64,000 nucleotides of DNA, taken from NCBI GenBank assembly GCA_000697665.1, contig KL197709.1, positions 2,030,538 to 2,094,537 on the forward strand, given 5' to 3'. Shown here one piece after another: positions 49,501 to 59,471 of the stretch (its first letter is position 1; each line of letters starts with the position of its first letter). This DNA is from Jaapia argillacea MUCL 33604 (lineage: Eukaryota; Basidiomycota; Agaricomycetes; Jaapiales; Jaapiaceae). The notes under the pieces were generated by a model. The model made no database searches. It was not told the DNA's origin and was given only the letters and a program-made list of their open reading frames with translations. The position numbers and the translations under genes were made by a program.

Positions 49501-50115
49501 ATGCAAATCTCACTCGCCACATAAAGCAACACGAACGAGATCCCACCGTAGATGTGGTTGAGGTTGAGGGCGCCGACAGCCAGAAACAGGATGATAAAAT
49601 GTTGATTCGGGGGAGGAATATTGCTACGTAGGCCCTTCTCGATCTCGCATCATTATTATGACGCTGAATCTTCTCCTTTGTCCTTCCAGCGCAGCTGCGA
49701 TCTTTATGACGCTCGCATTTTGTGTGCTATGGCCGTAAGATGATTCAACATCCCTCTCAAAGATGTGCTTACCCGTCCTATTATTCTGCAACCAGAATCC
49801 CAATGTACGCTTCTCAATACGTGTTCTCGAAGCCTTTTTTCCGCGGCTGGATCGTACGTCCTCCCTCCTCCCTCCTGCAACTGTTGACGACGTTTTGTGG
49901 GACAGGCCTTCACCTTTATTTGGGCGCTGTGGGCTGCAATCGTTGTCACTCTGCTACCACTTTGGGAGGGAAGGCATGCAATCGTGTCTTTCATTAAATC
50001 CGTTTCAGGATCGGTTGCTGGCACCCAGATAAAGCGACGAGACTCGGATGGAGATTTGGGTAGCAGTAACGAGAGCAGTAGTGGGGATGAGAAGTCTGGA
50101 ATGAAAACTGCCTAA
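46569..50115 (+). CDS. DUR3: DUR3-type urea/polyamine sodium-solute symporter, 27 exons
   Basis: Twenty-seven short exons close to 680 aa: 46569-46666, 46723-46852, 46908-46956, 47014-47022, 47078-47092, 47145-47210, 47261-47325, 47381-47445, 47501-47578, 47635-47644, 47698-47785, 47837-47869, 47928-47981, 48033-48059, 48116-48198, 48329-48349, 48404-48574, 48637-48654, 48703-48881, 48945-49023, 49080-49200, 49251-49300, 49358-49406, 49456-49627, 49690-49734, 49796-49853, 49906-50115. Marks are SEQFMTAKHQIRTGLTASAV, SWTIASTLLTSTSYGFSYGV, LKRKAPTAHTFLEV, YTLFGGIKATFLTDWVHTVV, TSIQGGYIGAIFVGAGF, SCMSSEILATTALMTYDVYR and YPQNYDWELF. SSF-family symporters take up urea at the plasma membrane. Exons of 9 and 10 nt and one GC-AG intron (47870-47927) are needed to restore the family sequence. 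Confidence 0.92.
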
Positions 50116-50489
50116 ACCATGTTTCTGGCAAGGTATTTTATAGAGTTATATTGTCTGTACTTACAATCGTTCGACTCCAGCCTGAGTACTGTACGAAGTT
50201 AAACTTTGCTTCCGTGCCACGTGGCCTAGTTGATGGTCGCAGGAGACATTGACGAAAAGAATGCGCCGTGTATCCATCTACTTATCTGTCTGGAGTCCGT
50301 GCAACCACTGCGATGGTCTATATAAGCTAGCGCTTTTGACACTCTCCGCTCACAATGGTATCGACTCTTAATTGGCTCCAATTCAAGTCAAGCGCCCATC
50401 AGGCATCGCATTGTGGCTTTGCGCGGTGCTTGAAATGCTGCAAGTTGGCGCCCTGACTTTTCGCTTTCTTGCTTTCATTCCCACTGCAA
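50116..50489. other. Intergenic region, promoter and leader of the second MLKL-like gene
   Basis: About 374 bp containing the TATA box below. An ATG at 50354 begins a short frame that ends before the chosen start, so it would act as an upstream frame in the leader unless an intron removes it. Confidence 0.4.
50319..50325 (+). promoter_or_regulatory. TATA box of the second MLKL-like gene
   Basis: TATATAA stands about 165 bp before the chosen ATG, with pyrimidine-rich sequence 20-30 bp after it where transcription would start. Confidence 0.45.
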
Positions 50490-52440
50490 ATGGCAGCGAT
50501 TTTGAACACCGGCATCGATGTTGCCTTCAGTTTCGTCCCCATCCCAGGCGCTCCTCAGCTAGGGTCTCTCGTGCAGGAAATCATCGCCTTGTGCGATAGT
50601 GTCAAAGTGAACAAGTATGTAGCCGTCATCCTCGTACTGTCCGGTGATAAGTTCGTTGATCGCTGCCAGACGTATCGCCCGAAAGCTCTCGGAACGATGT
50701 GACACGTTTCAGATCGCCTTTGAGAAAGCGTCAAAGAATGCGGTCACTCAAGATATGAAAGACACAGCTGGAGAAGCGCAGATGTCCGTCCTTACTGCAG
50801 CTTGACCGTACCATCGGCCCTCATGTTGTCTTTAACAGAACTCTCACTACCAACCGAGATAAGATGCGCATTTGGGCCCAGTACAGCTTTTGGAAATCCC
50901 TGGTTAAATACAACGAAATATCCAACGGGATCGGAGACTGTTATGCGACGATAAACGAATGTCTCGATAAGTTCAACGTCGGGCTCCTATTCATCTCCAC
51001 AAAAGATATTGAAGCGAAGTCATCTATAGTTTGCTGCCCATGATGAGATCATCACTCAGGGCAAAGCCTTTCAAGAGGACTTGAAGCGAGACCACGCCGA
51101 AACATTGCAGAACTTCGCTGACGTCAAGAATACTGTGGGGTTGTTGGCTTTGGATCTTCCATTAAGAAAAGAAGCTATGGAGACGATGCAAAATGTTCGT
51201 AGTGAGATTCGGTATCTTGTTAAACCCGGTTTACCTTTTTATCGCTAGCGTCTTGGCGAGAACAAGGAAATGCAGGAAGGCTTAGCCAAAAATCTTGCTG
51301 CTTTGTTGGAAGCTTCTGGTGGTATCCTTCCGAACTTGGAGCTGTCCCACGGAGAAGTTGCACGCTCGACAGCTGAACCGATTGCCTTGTCTCCCTCCGT
51401 TGATCTTATGCAGGGTATTTATCTCCGCAAGGAGGTGGTGAGTTTGAAGCGACTCCGCAACACGCAGAGTGATTCAGCTGCCCTCAAGGTTAATATCAAC
51501 TTCCTTCCACCATGTTTTGAAGTTTGATCCCTTCTGCTCTTGCAGCATTTTGTCCGCGAAGCCAAATTATGGGGATCTGTTTTAGAAGTTGACCAGGGTC
51601 AATATATTGTTCCGTTTTATGGATACGTTCGAAACGATGGTCCTTTCCCGTGAGCCCCCTTTTTCCTACCTTCCGATGCTAAAACTGATCAATACCAAGG
51701 TATCTGGTTGCTCGGTATATGCCGGACGGCAACGCCATCGACTTTGTTCAAGCCCATCCCGAAGTTGACCATCGGGCTTTGGTAACGTCATTGGTCCTAT
51801 CGATCAGCCATCGGCTAATGTGAAGTAGATTCGTGATATTGCCCAAGGCCTTCGCGTCCTACACAGTATGGAGCCAGAGCCGATTGCCCATGGAAACGTT
51901 CGAGGGGTGCGTACCAGTCTTGTTCAGCCTTTTCGTTGGCTCAGCTTCTCAAAGGCAAACGTCATGATACGAGCTGGCACTGGTACAAGGGTGACGGCCC
52001 TCCTGGCGGATTTTGGCCTCTCGAAGGTGAGTTCTGAAAACTGTGTACGTTACTTTGCCTAAAGACAGTTGCTTTCCCAGATTGTCGCCGACGTTGCTGT
52101 CCCCTTCTCAATCACAAGTAAATTCGATGCCTCATACAGGTGGTTCGCTCCAGAGTTGACCCAGGGTGATGGCACCTTCACCGTCAAAGCCGACATATAT
52201 GCCTGGAGTATGACGGTGCTTGAGCTGATTACCCATTCTCACCCATGGAGGGATGTCAAACATACCAATGCCGCTGCTCACAAAGCGGCTAATGGGGAAC
52301 GCCCTCCACGTCCTGCCGAGCCTGAAGTTGTTGAGCGTGGTTTGGACGACCACCTTTGGGAATTGATGACACAGGGTTGGTCGCAGGATTATCTTGAGAG
52401 GCCAGACATCAGTCAGGTTCTTGCAGCTTTGCCTGTTTAG
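50490..52440 (+). CDS. MLKL-like four-helix protein with pseudokinase domain (HGN catalytic loop)
   Basis: Ten exons (50490-50614, 50670-50783, 50839-50977, 51030-51194, 51249-51488, 51546-51649, 51700-51781, 51829-51906, 51955-52026, 52081-52440) close to 492 aa. The N-terminal region (FVPIPGAPQLGSLVQEI, CDSVKVNKRIARKLSERC) aligns along its length with the kinase at 26.7 kb. The kinase-like domain keeps a Lys in VVSLKRL, ADFG (D368) and RWFAPELTQ, but the catalytic loop reads AHGNVRGANV with Asn346 in place of the catalytic Asp. It is therefore probably inactive in phosphotransfer, like MLKL pseudokinases. A second, active relative in the same window suggests a kinase/pseudokinase pair. The start is inferred by alignment to the relative. 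Confidence 0.85.
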
Positions 52441-52904
52441 TGCTGGTTTGGGTTGTCGTACTTGTATCCTACTTGCTACCGCACGTTGTCGGAAGCAAAT
52501 CAGAAAACCATTTTTTGCACAGCCACTCCCGACGCAAGTTGTTGAAGCAACTTCTTAGTTCTTTTCATCGTAGCTCTCACCAAGGTGGCGAAATATTCTC
52601 TTCCACTGACAGAGGAAGATGCTGTTCGGGTCCCAATAGCGTGTGTACCAGCGACTTTGGACTTACGCGGCCTAAGTAATGCTGTGCTGCGACTGTCTTT
52701 CTTTCCATCGCATCACCGCCAGCTTGATTCAACATCGTCAATGTTGAATGGTCACTCCTACTGCCTTTTAACTCAACACCTGTAGATCTCCCAGCTACGA
52801 ACCATCATTGTTCGCGAAGTTCAGGTGCCAACGTGAGTTCGCATTCTGCGGAAACGCAATGTCGTGATGACAGTCGACCGCACAGTAGTCCTCAACTGAT
52901 TGTC
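52441..52904. other. Duplicated upstream segment of the pseudokinase genes
   Basis: About 460 bp whose later part resembles the segment before 56895 (shared stretches around GTTGTCGGAAG, TTTTTTGCAC, ACTTCCGACGCA and CCCAGCTACGAA). It is the promoter part of a tandem duplication, not a gene. Confidence 0.6.
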
Positions 52905-54955
52905 ATGGAAAATGGCTTCCGAAAATTCTCTTCCGCTCATGGACACAAGATCCGTGGGGAACTTTCCGTCGACAAGTTTCTCGACTGGGCCACATCCTCG
53001 AAAGCTCAGTCTGAGGGTGTGGGTAGCATCTCCATCCAAGAGGTGATATGGTGCAAGATGGACCCAGATCGGATACCTGCATCACACGAGTACTTAGTTC
53101 TGCTCCTGGATACTCCAGATGTTGCCATTCGGATCGAGCGCGACTCTCCATATTGGGTCACCGTATTGGGACTATACATTAAAGGGACCAGGACATCGTC
53201 ACCATTGCCAAATCGACCAGCGACCTTCACAAACGTACCGATATCATCGCCACTCTAAAATTCCCTCCCTCCTCCGTGAAGATATCGACTCTCACCGCAC
53301 TTCTCGAACTCACAATACAATCGGCGAGGTACTACAACGTTTACACGTTCAATTGTTGGTGGTTCGCGGCGCGTATATGGGAGAATCTTGCCAAGTGCGT
53401 GAAGAAGGAGACCTTGGATTTCCATCTCGAGGACAGAAGCTACATCTTTGGTGATCCCGATGCTATTCAATTTGTTGAGAAGCTTGACGAGGACCATCGC
53501 AAATTCCTCTCGCGCACAGGGCGCTCGAAGGTAAAATCCGCCATTGAAGCCATGAACAGTGTCTCTGCGTCGATCGCGTACTCTTTCGACCCTTTTTTGG
53601 ACTCAATGTGGAGGGCGGATGGAGGGCAGCCTGCACTGCAGGAGCAATTAAACTCTGAGACGGATGCTCTTGACCAAGCTAGGAAGACCATGAAGCAGGT
53701 ATGCTATTGCCCATTCCTCTCTGCTACTGGCAATTGACTGTAATTACGAATAGCTCATCCGTGACCACAGGGAAAGGCAGCGAGATCTGGTCACAAGATT
53801 CAATGCCAAACTAGACACCAGTGATAATATGAATCCCAACATGCGGTTGGATGAAAAGAAGGTTACACGACAGATGGGAACCGCCCGTGCCATTTCGGGA
53901 TCCCTTGATTTACTACAGGGAATGTATCTCGATCAAGTCGTTGACCTGAAGAGACTTCGTCCAGTTTGTGATCGACCCCATGCTCCGAGTCTTATAGTAT
54001 GCCTTCATCCACTCCAATGTCCTATCCCTGGTCGTCTAACATTCCGTAGCGTTTCATCAGGGGGGCGGAACTGTGGGCCAAAGTCTGGAAAGTCGATGGT
54101 GGGGAATACATCGTGCCTTTCTATGGGTTCACTTGTAGTGAAAAGTCACTCCCGTAAGTCACCTCATAGTATCATTACACTGGTGCTTATTCTCTCAAGA
54201 ATTCTGGTCTCGCCGTACTTTGAAAACGGCAATGCCATCGACTTCGTCGATGCTCATCCTGACGTCGACCACCGGGCTTTGGTAAGTGGTTTGTTACACT
54301 TTGTGCATCGTTATTCAGCCCAAATAGATTATGGACATCGCGAAAGGCCTCACAGTGTTACACATGATGCAACCTCAACCGATCGCACACGGAGGCCTGC
54401 GTGGGGTGATCAACTTCATCTTCATTGCTTGCTGGCTTATTTAGAAAGCCTCATCTTAGATGAACGTGAAAATCCTAGTTACCGGCAGATCAACCATCAG
54501 GGCCCTTTTGTCGGATTTCGGCCTTTCAAAGGTGCTTCATCTACCCGTACCTGGTGTCTTCCTGTCTCATTGTCAAAACAGCTCATGTCGGATCTCTGTG
54601 AAGAGCCCGTCTCAATGATGAGCAGAGTCGGTGAATATCCTCGGTGGTTTGCCCCGAGTTGACCAAAGGCAAAGGAATTTTGAGCGTTAAAGCGGACATA
54701 TACGCGTGGAGCATGACAGCACTCGAATTGCTCACTCATGAGTATCCGTTTTCGGGGATCAAGCATTCTTTGGAGGTCAGTCAGGTGGTTGCGTCGGGAC
54801 AGCGTCCGGTGAGACCAGCGGAAAATGAAGTTGTTCAGCGCGGGTTGGACTCTGAGTTTTGGGATTTACTAGAGAGGTGTTGGGCTCAGGATTGGAAGGC
54901 TAGGCCGAGTATTAAGGAGGTCGTGGAAGCATTGTCTCCACATGAGGTTTTCTAA
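52905..54955 (+). pseudogene. Decayed copy of the Cys/His-domain pseudokinase gene
   Basis: This is the sister of the gene at 56895, with the same order of parts: an N-terminal domain with HEYLVLLLDT and YTFNCWWFAARIWENL, a helical linker, then a kinase-like domain with VVDLKRL, HGGLRG, SDFGLSK and KADIYAWSMTALELLTHE. Intron positions match. Relative to the intact copy it has about two breaks of the reading frame, one in the N-terminal domain and one in the activation segment before the APE-like motif. I therefore call it a pseudogene, though sequencing error is possible for either. The catalytic-loop Asp is replaced by Gly, as in the sister. Confidence 0.75.
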
Positions 54956-55100
54956 CGGCATCTTTCAGCACTGTAAATATAGGTGTAGTGGTTCTGAGCA
55001 ATGGACGGAAAAGAATTATTTAAACTACTGTAATTCAGGAGGGTAAGAGTGAGGGATGTAGTATGCCAAGTGGTGTACTCTTCGATTGGAGAACACAACA

Positions 55101-55393
55101 GCTTGTTGCTGATGTTGCTGGTGTCCCGTTCTCAATCACGAGTAAATTCGACATGTATGTCTGTAGTATGACGGCGCTTGAACTCGTTACCATTCTCATC
55201 CATGGAGGGATGTCAAAGATACCAATGCCACTGCTCACAAAGCAGCTCATGGGGAACGCTCTCCATGTCCTGCCGAGCCTGAAGCTGTTGGGCGTGGGTT
55301 GGACGACCGCCTTTGGGAATTGATGACGTGGGGTTACCGGAATATCTTGAGAGGCCAGATATCGGTCAGGTTCTCGCAGCTTTGTCTGATTAG
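55101..55393 (+). pseudogene. Fragment of an MLKL-like pseudokinase gene
   Basis: The stretch matches the last exon of the gene at 50490 (VADVAVPFSITSKFD region, then MTVLELIT, NAAAHKAANGERP and the end near ALPV). It lacks the middle part that encodes [10 protein letters not shown] and the following helix, and it has no upstream exons. It is a truncated duplicate standing between the two Cys/His-pseudokinase copies. Confidence 0.7.
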
Positions 55394-55437
55394 TGCGGGT
55401 TTGGGTTATCGTATCGGTAGCGGCGCGGGAGCGCCAG

Positions 55438-56487
55438 AGTCCCCGACTCCCATTTCCGCCCAATACACCAACAGTTCGATGTCGCAAGAAACATTATATC
55501 GTTCAACCAACAAGGCGAACGATAAATCAATAACGTCTGGTGTCTTTGGGCTGCACAGACACAAGCCACGGGGTCAACACAGTGCCAACACGTTGATCAC
55601 AAGTCCTATTTGAGGCCGTGGATGTGTATTACATAAGATTTACATAAGAAATGATGTCATTTTTTCCACGAGACACACAAGTAACCGTGTGCCTGACGTT
55701 TGCTGGTTTCAGGACCCTCTCCCTCACTTCGTTCGGAGTCGGGAGGACATGTAGCCCGCTGGGGGAGAATTATTCTCCAGAGAATAGTGGGTCCCAGCGG
55801 TCTAGACGCCACCACGCACTAAACCGCCACGTCAAACGATATTTCCCAGAAAGGCAACTCCCGTATCATCGCCGACGTGATTTCTGTCGAGCCTAAGTAA
55901 CACGCTTTTCGGGATGGATTTGGGGCCCCCTGGGCTTCATGTCCATGTTATAAGTATTTGGATACAAACAATTATCAATGAATCGATTTTTTTGGAGAAT
56001 CTCAGGTTCATACATGGGGGTGGTGGCAAACTGTCAATTCATTCGAAGTACATGATATATATATGTGTTGAGAGGGGTGATGATGAGATGTTGGTGGGAG
56101 AGGGGGCAGTGAGCGAGGAGGAGGAGGAGGAGGAGGAGGAGGAGGAGGAGGAGGAGGGCGGGTGTGCATATCAGCCGTGAAAATTGTGGCGACGACGGCG
56201 GCGGCAACGAGCGAGAGGTGAGGGCGACAAAGGCGAGAGCGACGAGGGCGACGGGCGGGGGCGGCGAGGGCGAGGGACGACGACGACGACGAGAACCAAG
56301 GGAGCACGTCGAGAAGCCGATGACGATGACGTCGAGATGTGATGATGGCGAGAAAGTGATGTGTCGTTTATGGGAAGGGCGGAGATCTCGAGGGAGATGC
56401 CGAGCGCCTCCGGTGTGGGAAATTCTCTGGAGGAGTTCTCCAGAGAATTCTCTCGCAGTGGGTTATTCTTTCTGGGAGTCGGGGACT
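55438..56487. mobile_element. Possible non-autonomous element with 14-bp inverted termini
   Basis: AGTCCCCGACTCCC at 55438-55451 is matched by its exact reverse complement at 56474-56487, about 1.05 kb apart. A second inner pair of imperfect inverted sequences occurs at ~55753-55790 and ~56430-56470 (GAGAATT...TCTCCAGAGAA against its complement). The inside holds no coding sequence I recognise and has a GAG microsatellite. No clear target-site duplication was seen, so a MITE-like DNA element is only one reading. A chance or hairpin-derived inverted repeat is the other. Confidence 0.35.
56115..56157 (+). repeat. GAG trinucleotide microsatellite
   Basis: About fourteen GAG units in a row, followed to ~56345 by a purine-rich GAC/GCG-rich low-complexity stretch. 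It opens long meaningless Glu-, Arg- or Pro-rich frames on both strands. Confidence 0.9.
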
Positions 56488-56488
56488 G

Positions 56489-58921
56489 CAGTGTAGCCTA
56501 CTGTTACCGCAAGTTGTCGGAAGTAAAACGTAAAACTATTTTTTGCACCGCCACTTCCGACGCAGCTGTTCAGTTCTTACTTCGTAGTTCCCACCCAGAG
56601 AGGGCGAAATATTCTATCGCCAGCAATGGTACTTAGGCGCGTGTACCAGCGGTCTAAGTAATGCTGTACTGGGACTCGATTGCTATCTTTCGTCGCGTTG
56701 CATCCTGCCTTTTTGGTTCAACACGAGTCGCCAATGTTGAATGGACACCCTCTGCCTTTCAATCAACACCTGTAGGGCTCCCAGCTACGAAGTATAAACA
56801 TCGTTCTCCGTGTTCAGTTGCCAATGTGAGTTCATATTCTGCAGAATCCCAATGTCGTGATGACAGTCGACGCCGTAGTCCTCAACTGATTGTCATGGAA
56901 AATGGCTTCCGAATATTCACTTCCACTCGTGAACGCAAAATTCGCGGGGAACTTTCCGTAGACAAGTTTCTCGACTGGGCCACATCCTCGGAAGCTAAGA
57001 CCGAGGGTGTGGGTAACATCTCCATCCAAGAGGTGATATGGTGCAAAATGGACCCCGGTCAGATCCCTGCATCACACGAATACTTAGTTCTGCTCCTGGA
57101 CACTCCAGATGTTGCCATTCGGATCGAGCGCGACTCTCCATATTGGGTCACCGTACTGGGACCATACATTAAAGGGACCAGGAAGGATATCATCACCATC
57201 GCCAAATCAACCAGCGAGCTTTGCAAACCTACTGATATCATCGCCACTCTAAAATTCCCTCCATCCTCCGTGAAGATGTCGACTCTCACCGCACTTCTCG
57301 AACTCATCATACAATCGGCAAAGTACTACAATGTTTACACGTTCAATTGTTGGTGGTTCGCGGCACGTATATGGGAGAACCTTGCCAAATGCGCGGCAAA
57401 GGAGGCCTTCAAGTTGGATTTCCGTCTGGAGAATCGGAGGTTCATCTCTGGTGATCCTGATGCCATCCTATTTGTTGAGCAACTTGACGAGGACCATCAC
57501 AAATTCCTCGCGTGCGCAAGAGGCACGAAGGTGATATCCGCTATTGAAGGCTTGAAGGATGTCTCTACGTCGATTGCGGCCTCTTTCGAAGCCCTGCAGA
57601 AATACGTCGGTTCTGAGACATCTGCTCATGCCCTCGCTAGAGAGACCATGGAGAAGGTAGGTTACTGTCCCTTCCTCTCTGTAGCCGGTAATTGACTGTA
57701 CCTGTGAATAGCTCATCCTTGAGAACAGGGAAAACCAGCAAGTTCTAGTCACAATATTCAATGCCGAACTGGATACCAGTGGTGATATGACCCCCACTGG
57801 CATGAAGTTGGAAGAAAAAGATTTTACGCAACAGCCGGAACCCGTGTGTGCCATTTCAGCATCCCTCGACCTATTGCAAGGCATTTATCTCGATCAAGTC
57901 GTTGACCTGAAGAGACTTCGTCCAGTCAATGATCGATCACGCGCTCTACCAGTACGCCTTCATCTGCTCCGACGTGCTATCCCCGGTCGTTTAGCATGGT
58001 TTCGTGATCTTAGCGTTTCATTAGGGAAGCGAGACTGTGGGCCAAAGTCTGGGAAGTCGATGGTGGAGAACGCACCGTTCCTTTTTACGGGTTCATTTGC
58101 AATGAGGGTTCACTCCCGTAAGTCAACTCACTGTTTTATGACACCGCCACTTATTCCCTTCAGAATGCTGGTCTCACCGTACTTTGAACATGGCAACGCC
58201 ATCGATTACGTCAATGATCATCCCGACGTCGACCACCGAGCTTTGGTGAGTGGTTTGTTGCACTTTGTGTGTCCTTGCTCAGTCCCGGCTAGGTTCTGGA
58301 CATTGCGAAAGGCCTCAGTGTTTTACATGCGATGCAGCCTAACCCGATCGCACATGGAGGCCTCCGTGGGGTGATTAACTTGATCCTGGTTGCTTGTTGG
58401 TCTATTTAATAATCCTCATCGTAGATGAACGTGAAGATCCTAGTTACCGGCAGATCGACCGTCAGGGCCCTTTTGTCGGATTTCGGCCTCTCAAAGGTGC
58501 TTCATCTACCCGTACTTTGTGTCTTCCTCTCAATATGACACTGTCAAAACAGCTCATCACGGATCTCGGTGAAGAGTCCTTCTCAATGATAAGCAGAGTC
58601 GAGGAATACCCTCGGTGGTTTGCCCCCGAGCTGACTGAAGGGAGTTTGACAATTAAAGCGGACGTATACGCATGGAGCATGACTGCAATCGAATTGCTCA
58701 CTCATCAGCGTCCATTTCCGTGGGTCAAATCTGCTTTGGAGGTCAGTTGGCGGGTTCTGTCGGGACAGCGTCCGATGAGACCGTTGGAATATGAAGATGT
58801 TCAGCGCGGATTGGATTTTGAGTTTTGGGGTTTACTAGTGAGGTGTTGGGCTGAGGATCGGGAGGCTAGGCCGAGTATTGAGGAGGTCGTGGAAGCGTTG
58901 TCTCCACGTGAGGTTTCTTAA
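56489..58921 (+). repeat. Tandem segmental duplication, second copy (first copy about 52441-54955)
   Basis: Upstream sequence, coding exons and introns at 56489-58921 correspond in order to 52441-54955. Some blocks are nearly identical, for example around 53137 and 57126, where the same 20-mer begins CGAGCGCGACTCTCC. Divergence is moderate, so the duplication is not brand new. The kinase fragment at 55101 and the inverted-repeat segment lie between the copies. Confidence 0.8.
56895..58921 (+). CDS. Pseudokinase with an N-terminal papain-like Cys/His domain
   Basis: Seven exons (56895-57656, 57712-57951, 58014-58117, 58164-58245, 58293-58370, 58425-58496, 58553-58921) close to 568 aa. Residues 1-165 form a domain with His61 in ASHEYLVLLLDT and Cys152 in YTFNCWWFAARIWENL. 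The order His then NC-aromatic resembles permuted NlpC/P60 or LRAT-type folds, where such residues form the active site. Residues ~170-300 are helical. The kinase-like domain has K321 (VVDLKRL), SDFG (D441) and RWFAPE, but HGGLRG with Gly419 instead of the catalytic Asp. It lacks the MLKL-type helical N-terminus of its relatives, though the kinase part and intron pattern are homologous. An in-frame ATG at 56661 is an alternative start. Confidence 0.8.
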
Positions 58922-59471
58922 TGGTGTCTTTCTTATGGCCGTTCGAATTGAAAAGATAAATTTATTTTCTTCAAGCTGAATGTATGGGATTTTTGGATCT
59001 CCGAGATTCAAATTGTTGATAGATTCGGATAGTGTATACGAGGATCATAAAGGCAAGCACTGGTTGGGCGTGGTGCTGCGTGGGCGGCAGAAGAGTGGAG
59101 AGACTTATTCTTGAGATGATTGAACGTTGATAACCTCGCTGCGGGGCATATTCTGGCTTCCCTCCGGTGATTTGAGCAAAGTGGAGAAGTTTGGGCGGGT
59201 GGCAGCAAGGGGGCAGGTTGTTGTGTCAACGGTGGTTGGAGGAGAAGAGAGAAGCAGCCTGTGCCAGGAGGTTGGCGCGTGTGACGCCTGATGTCATTTG
59301 AATGAACTTCCTAAATAGGAAGACATGACGAGTTTTAGGAATGATGTCATTATCACATTACCGAGCAGATTCATTTCGAGATTTACTTCAAGTTTGAACG
59401 GGGTTGAACACACACAGCCGTTCGTTCTCCACCATCGACTCTGACAAGTCCTTACTTTCTCGAGACATACA
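58922..59471. other. Intergenic region, promoter of the Srk1-like kinase gene
   Basis: About 550 bp without a gene. It holds an interrupted palindrome at 59307-59322 (CTTCCTA-AA-TAGGAAG) and a GATGTCAT at 59291 and again at ~59342, which resemble ATF/CREB half-sites. Stress-kinase genes in yeasts are often controlled by Atf1-type factors, but here this is only a motif match. Confidence 0.4.

Noticed and set aside
56008-56307. Poly-Pro protein on the minus strand and poly-Glu on the plus strand
   Set aside because: These frames are just the GAG microsatellite and its GAC-rich flank.
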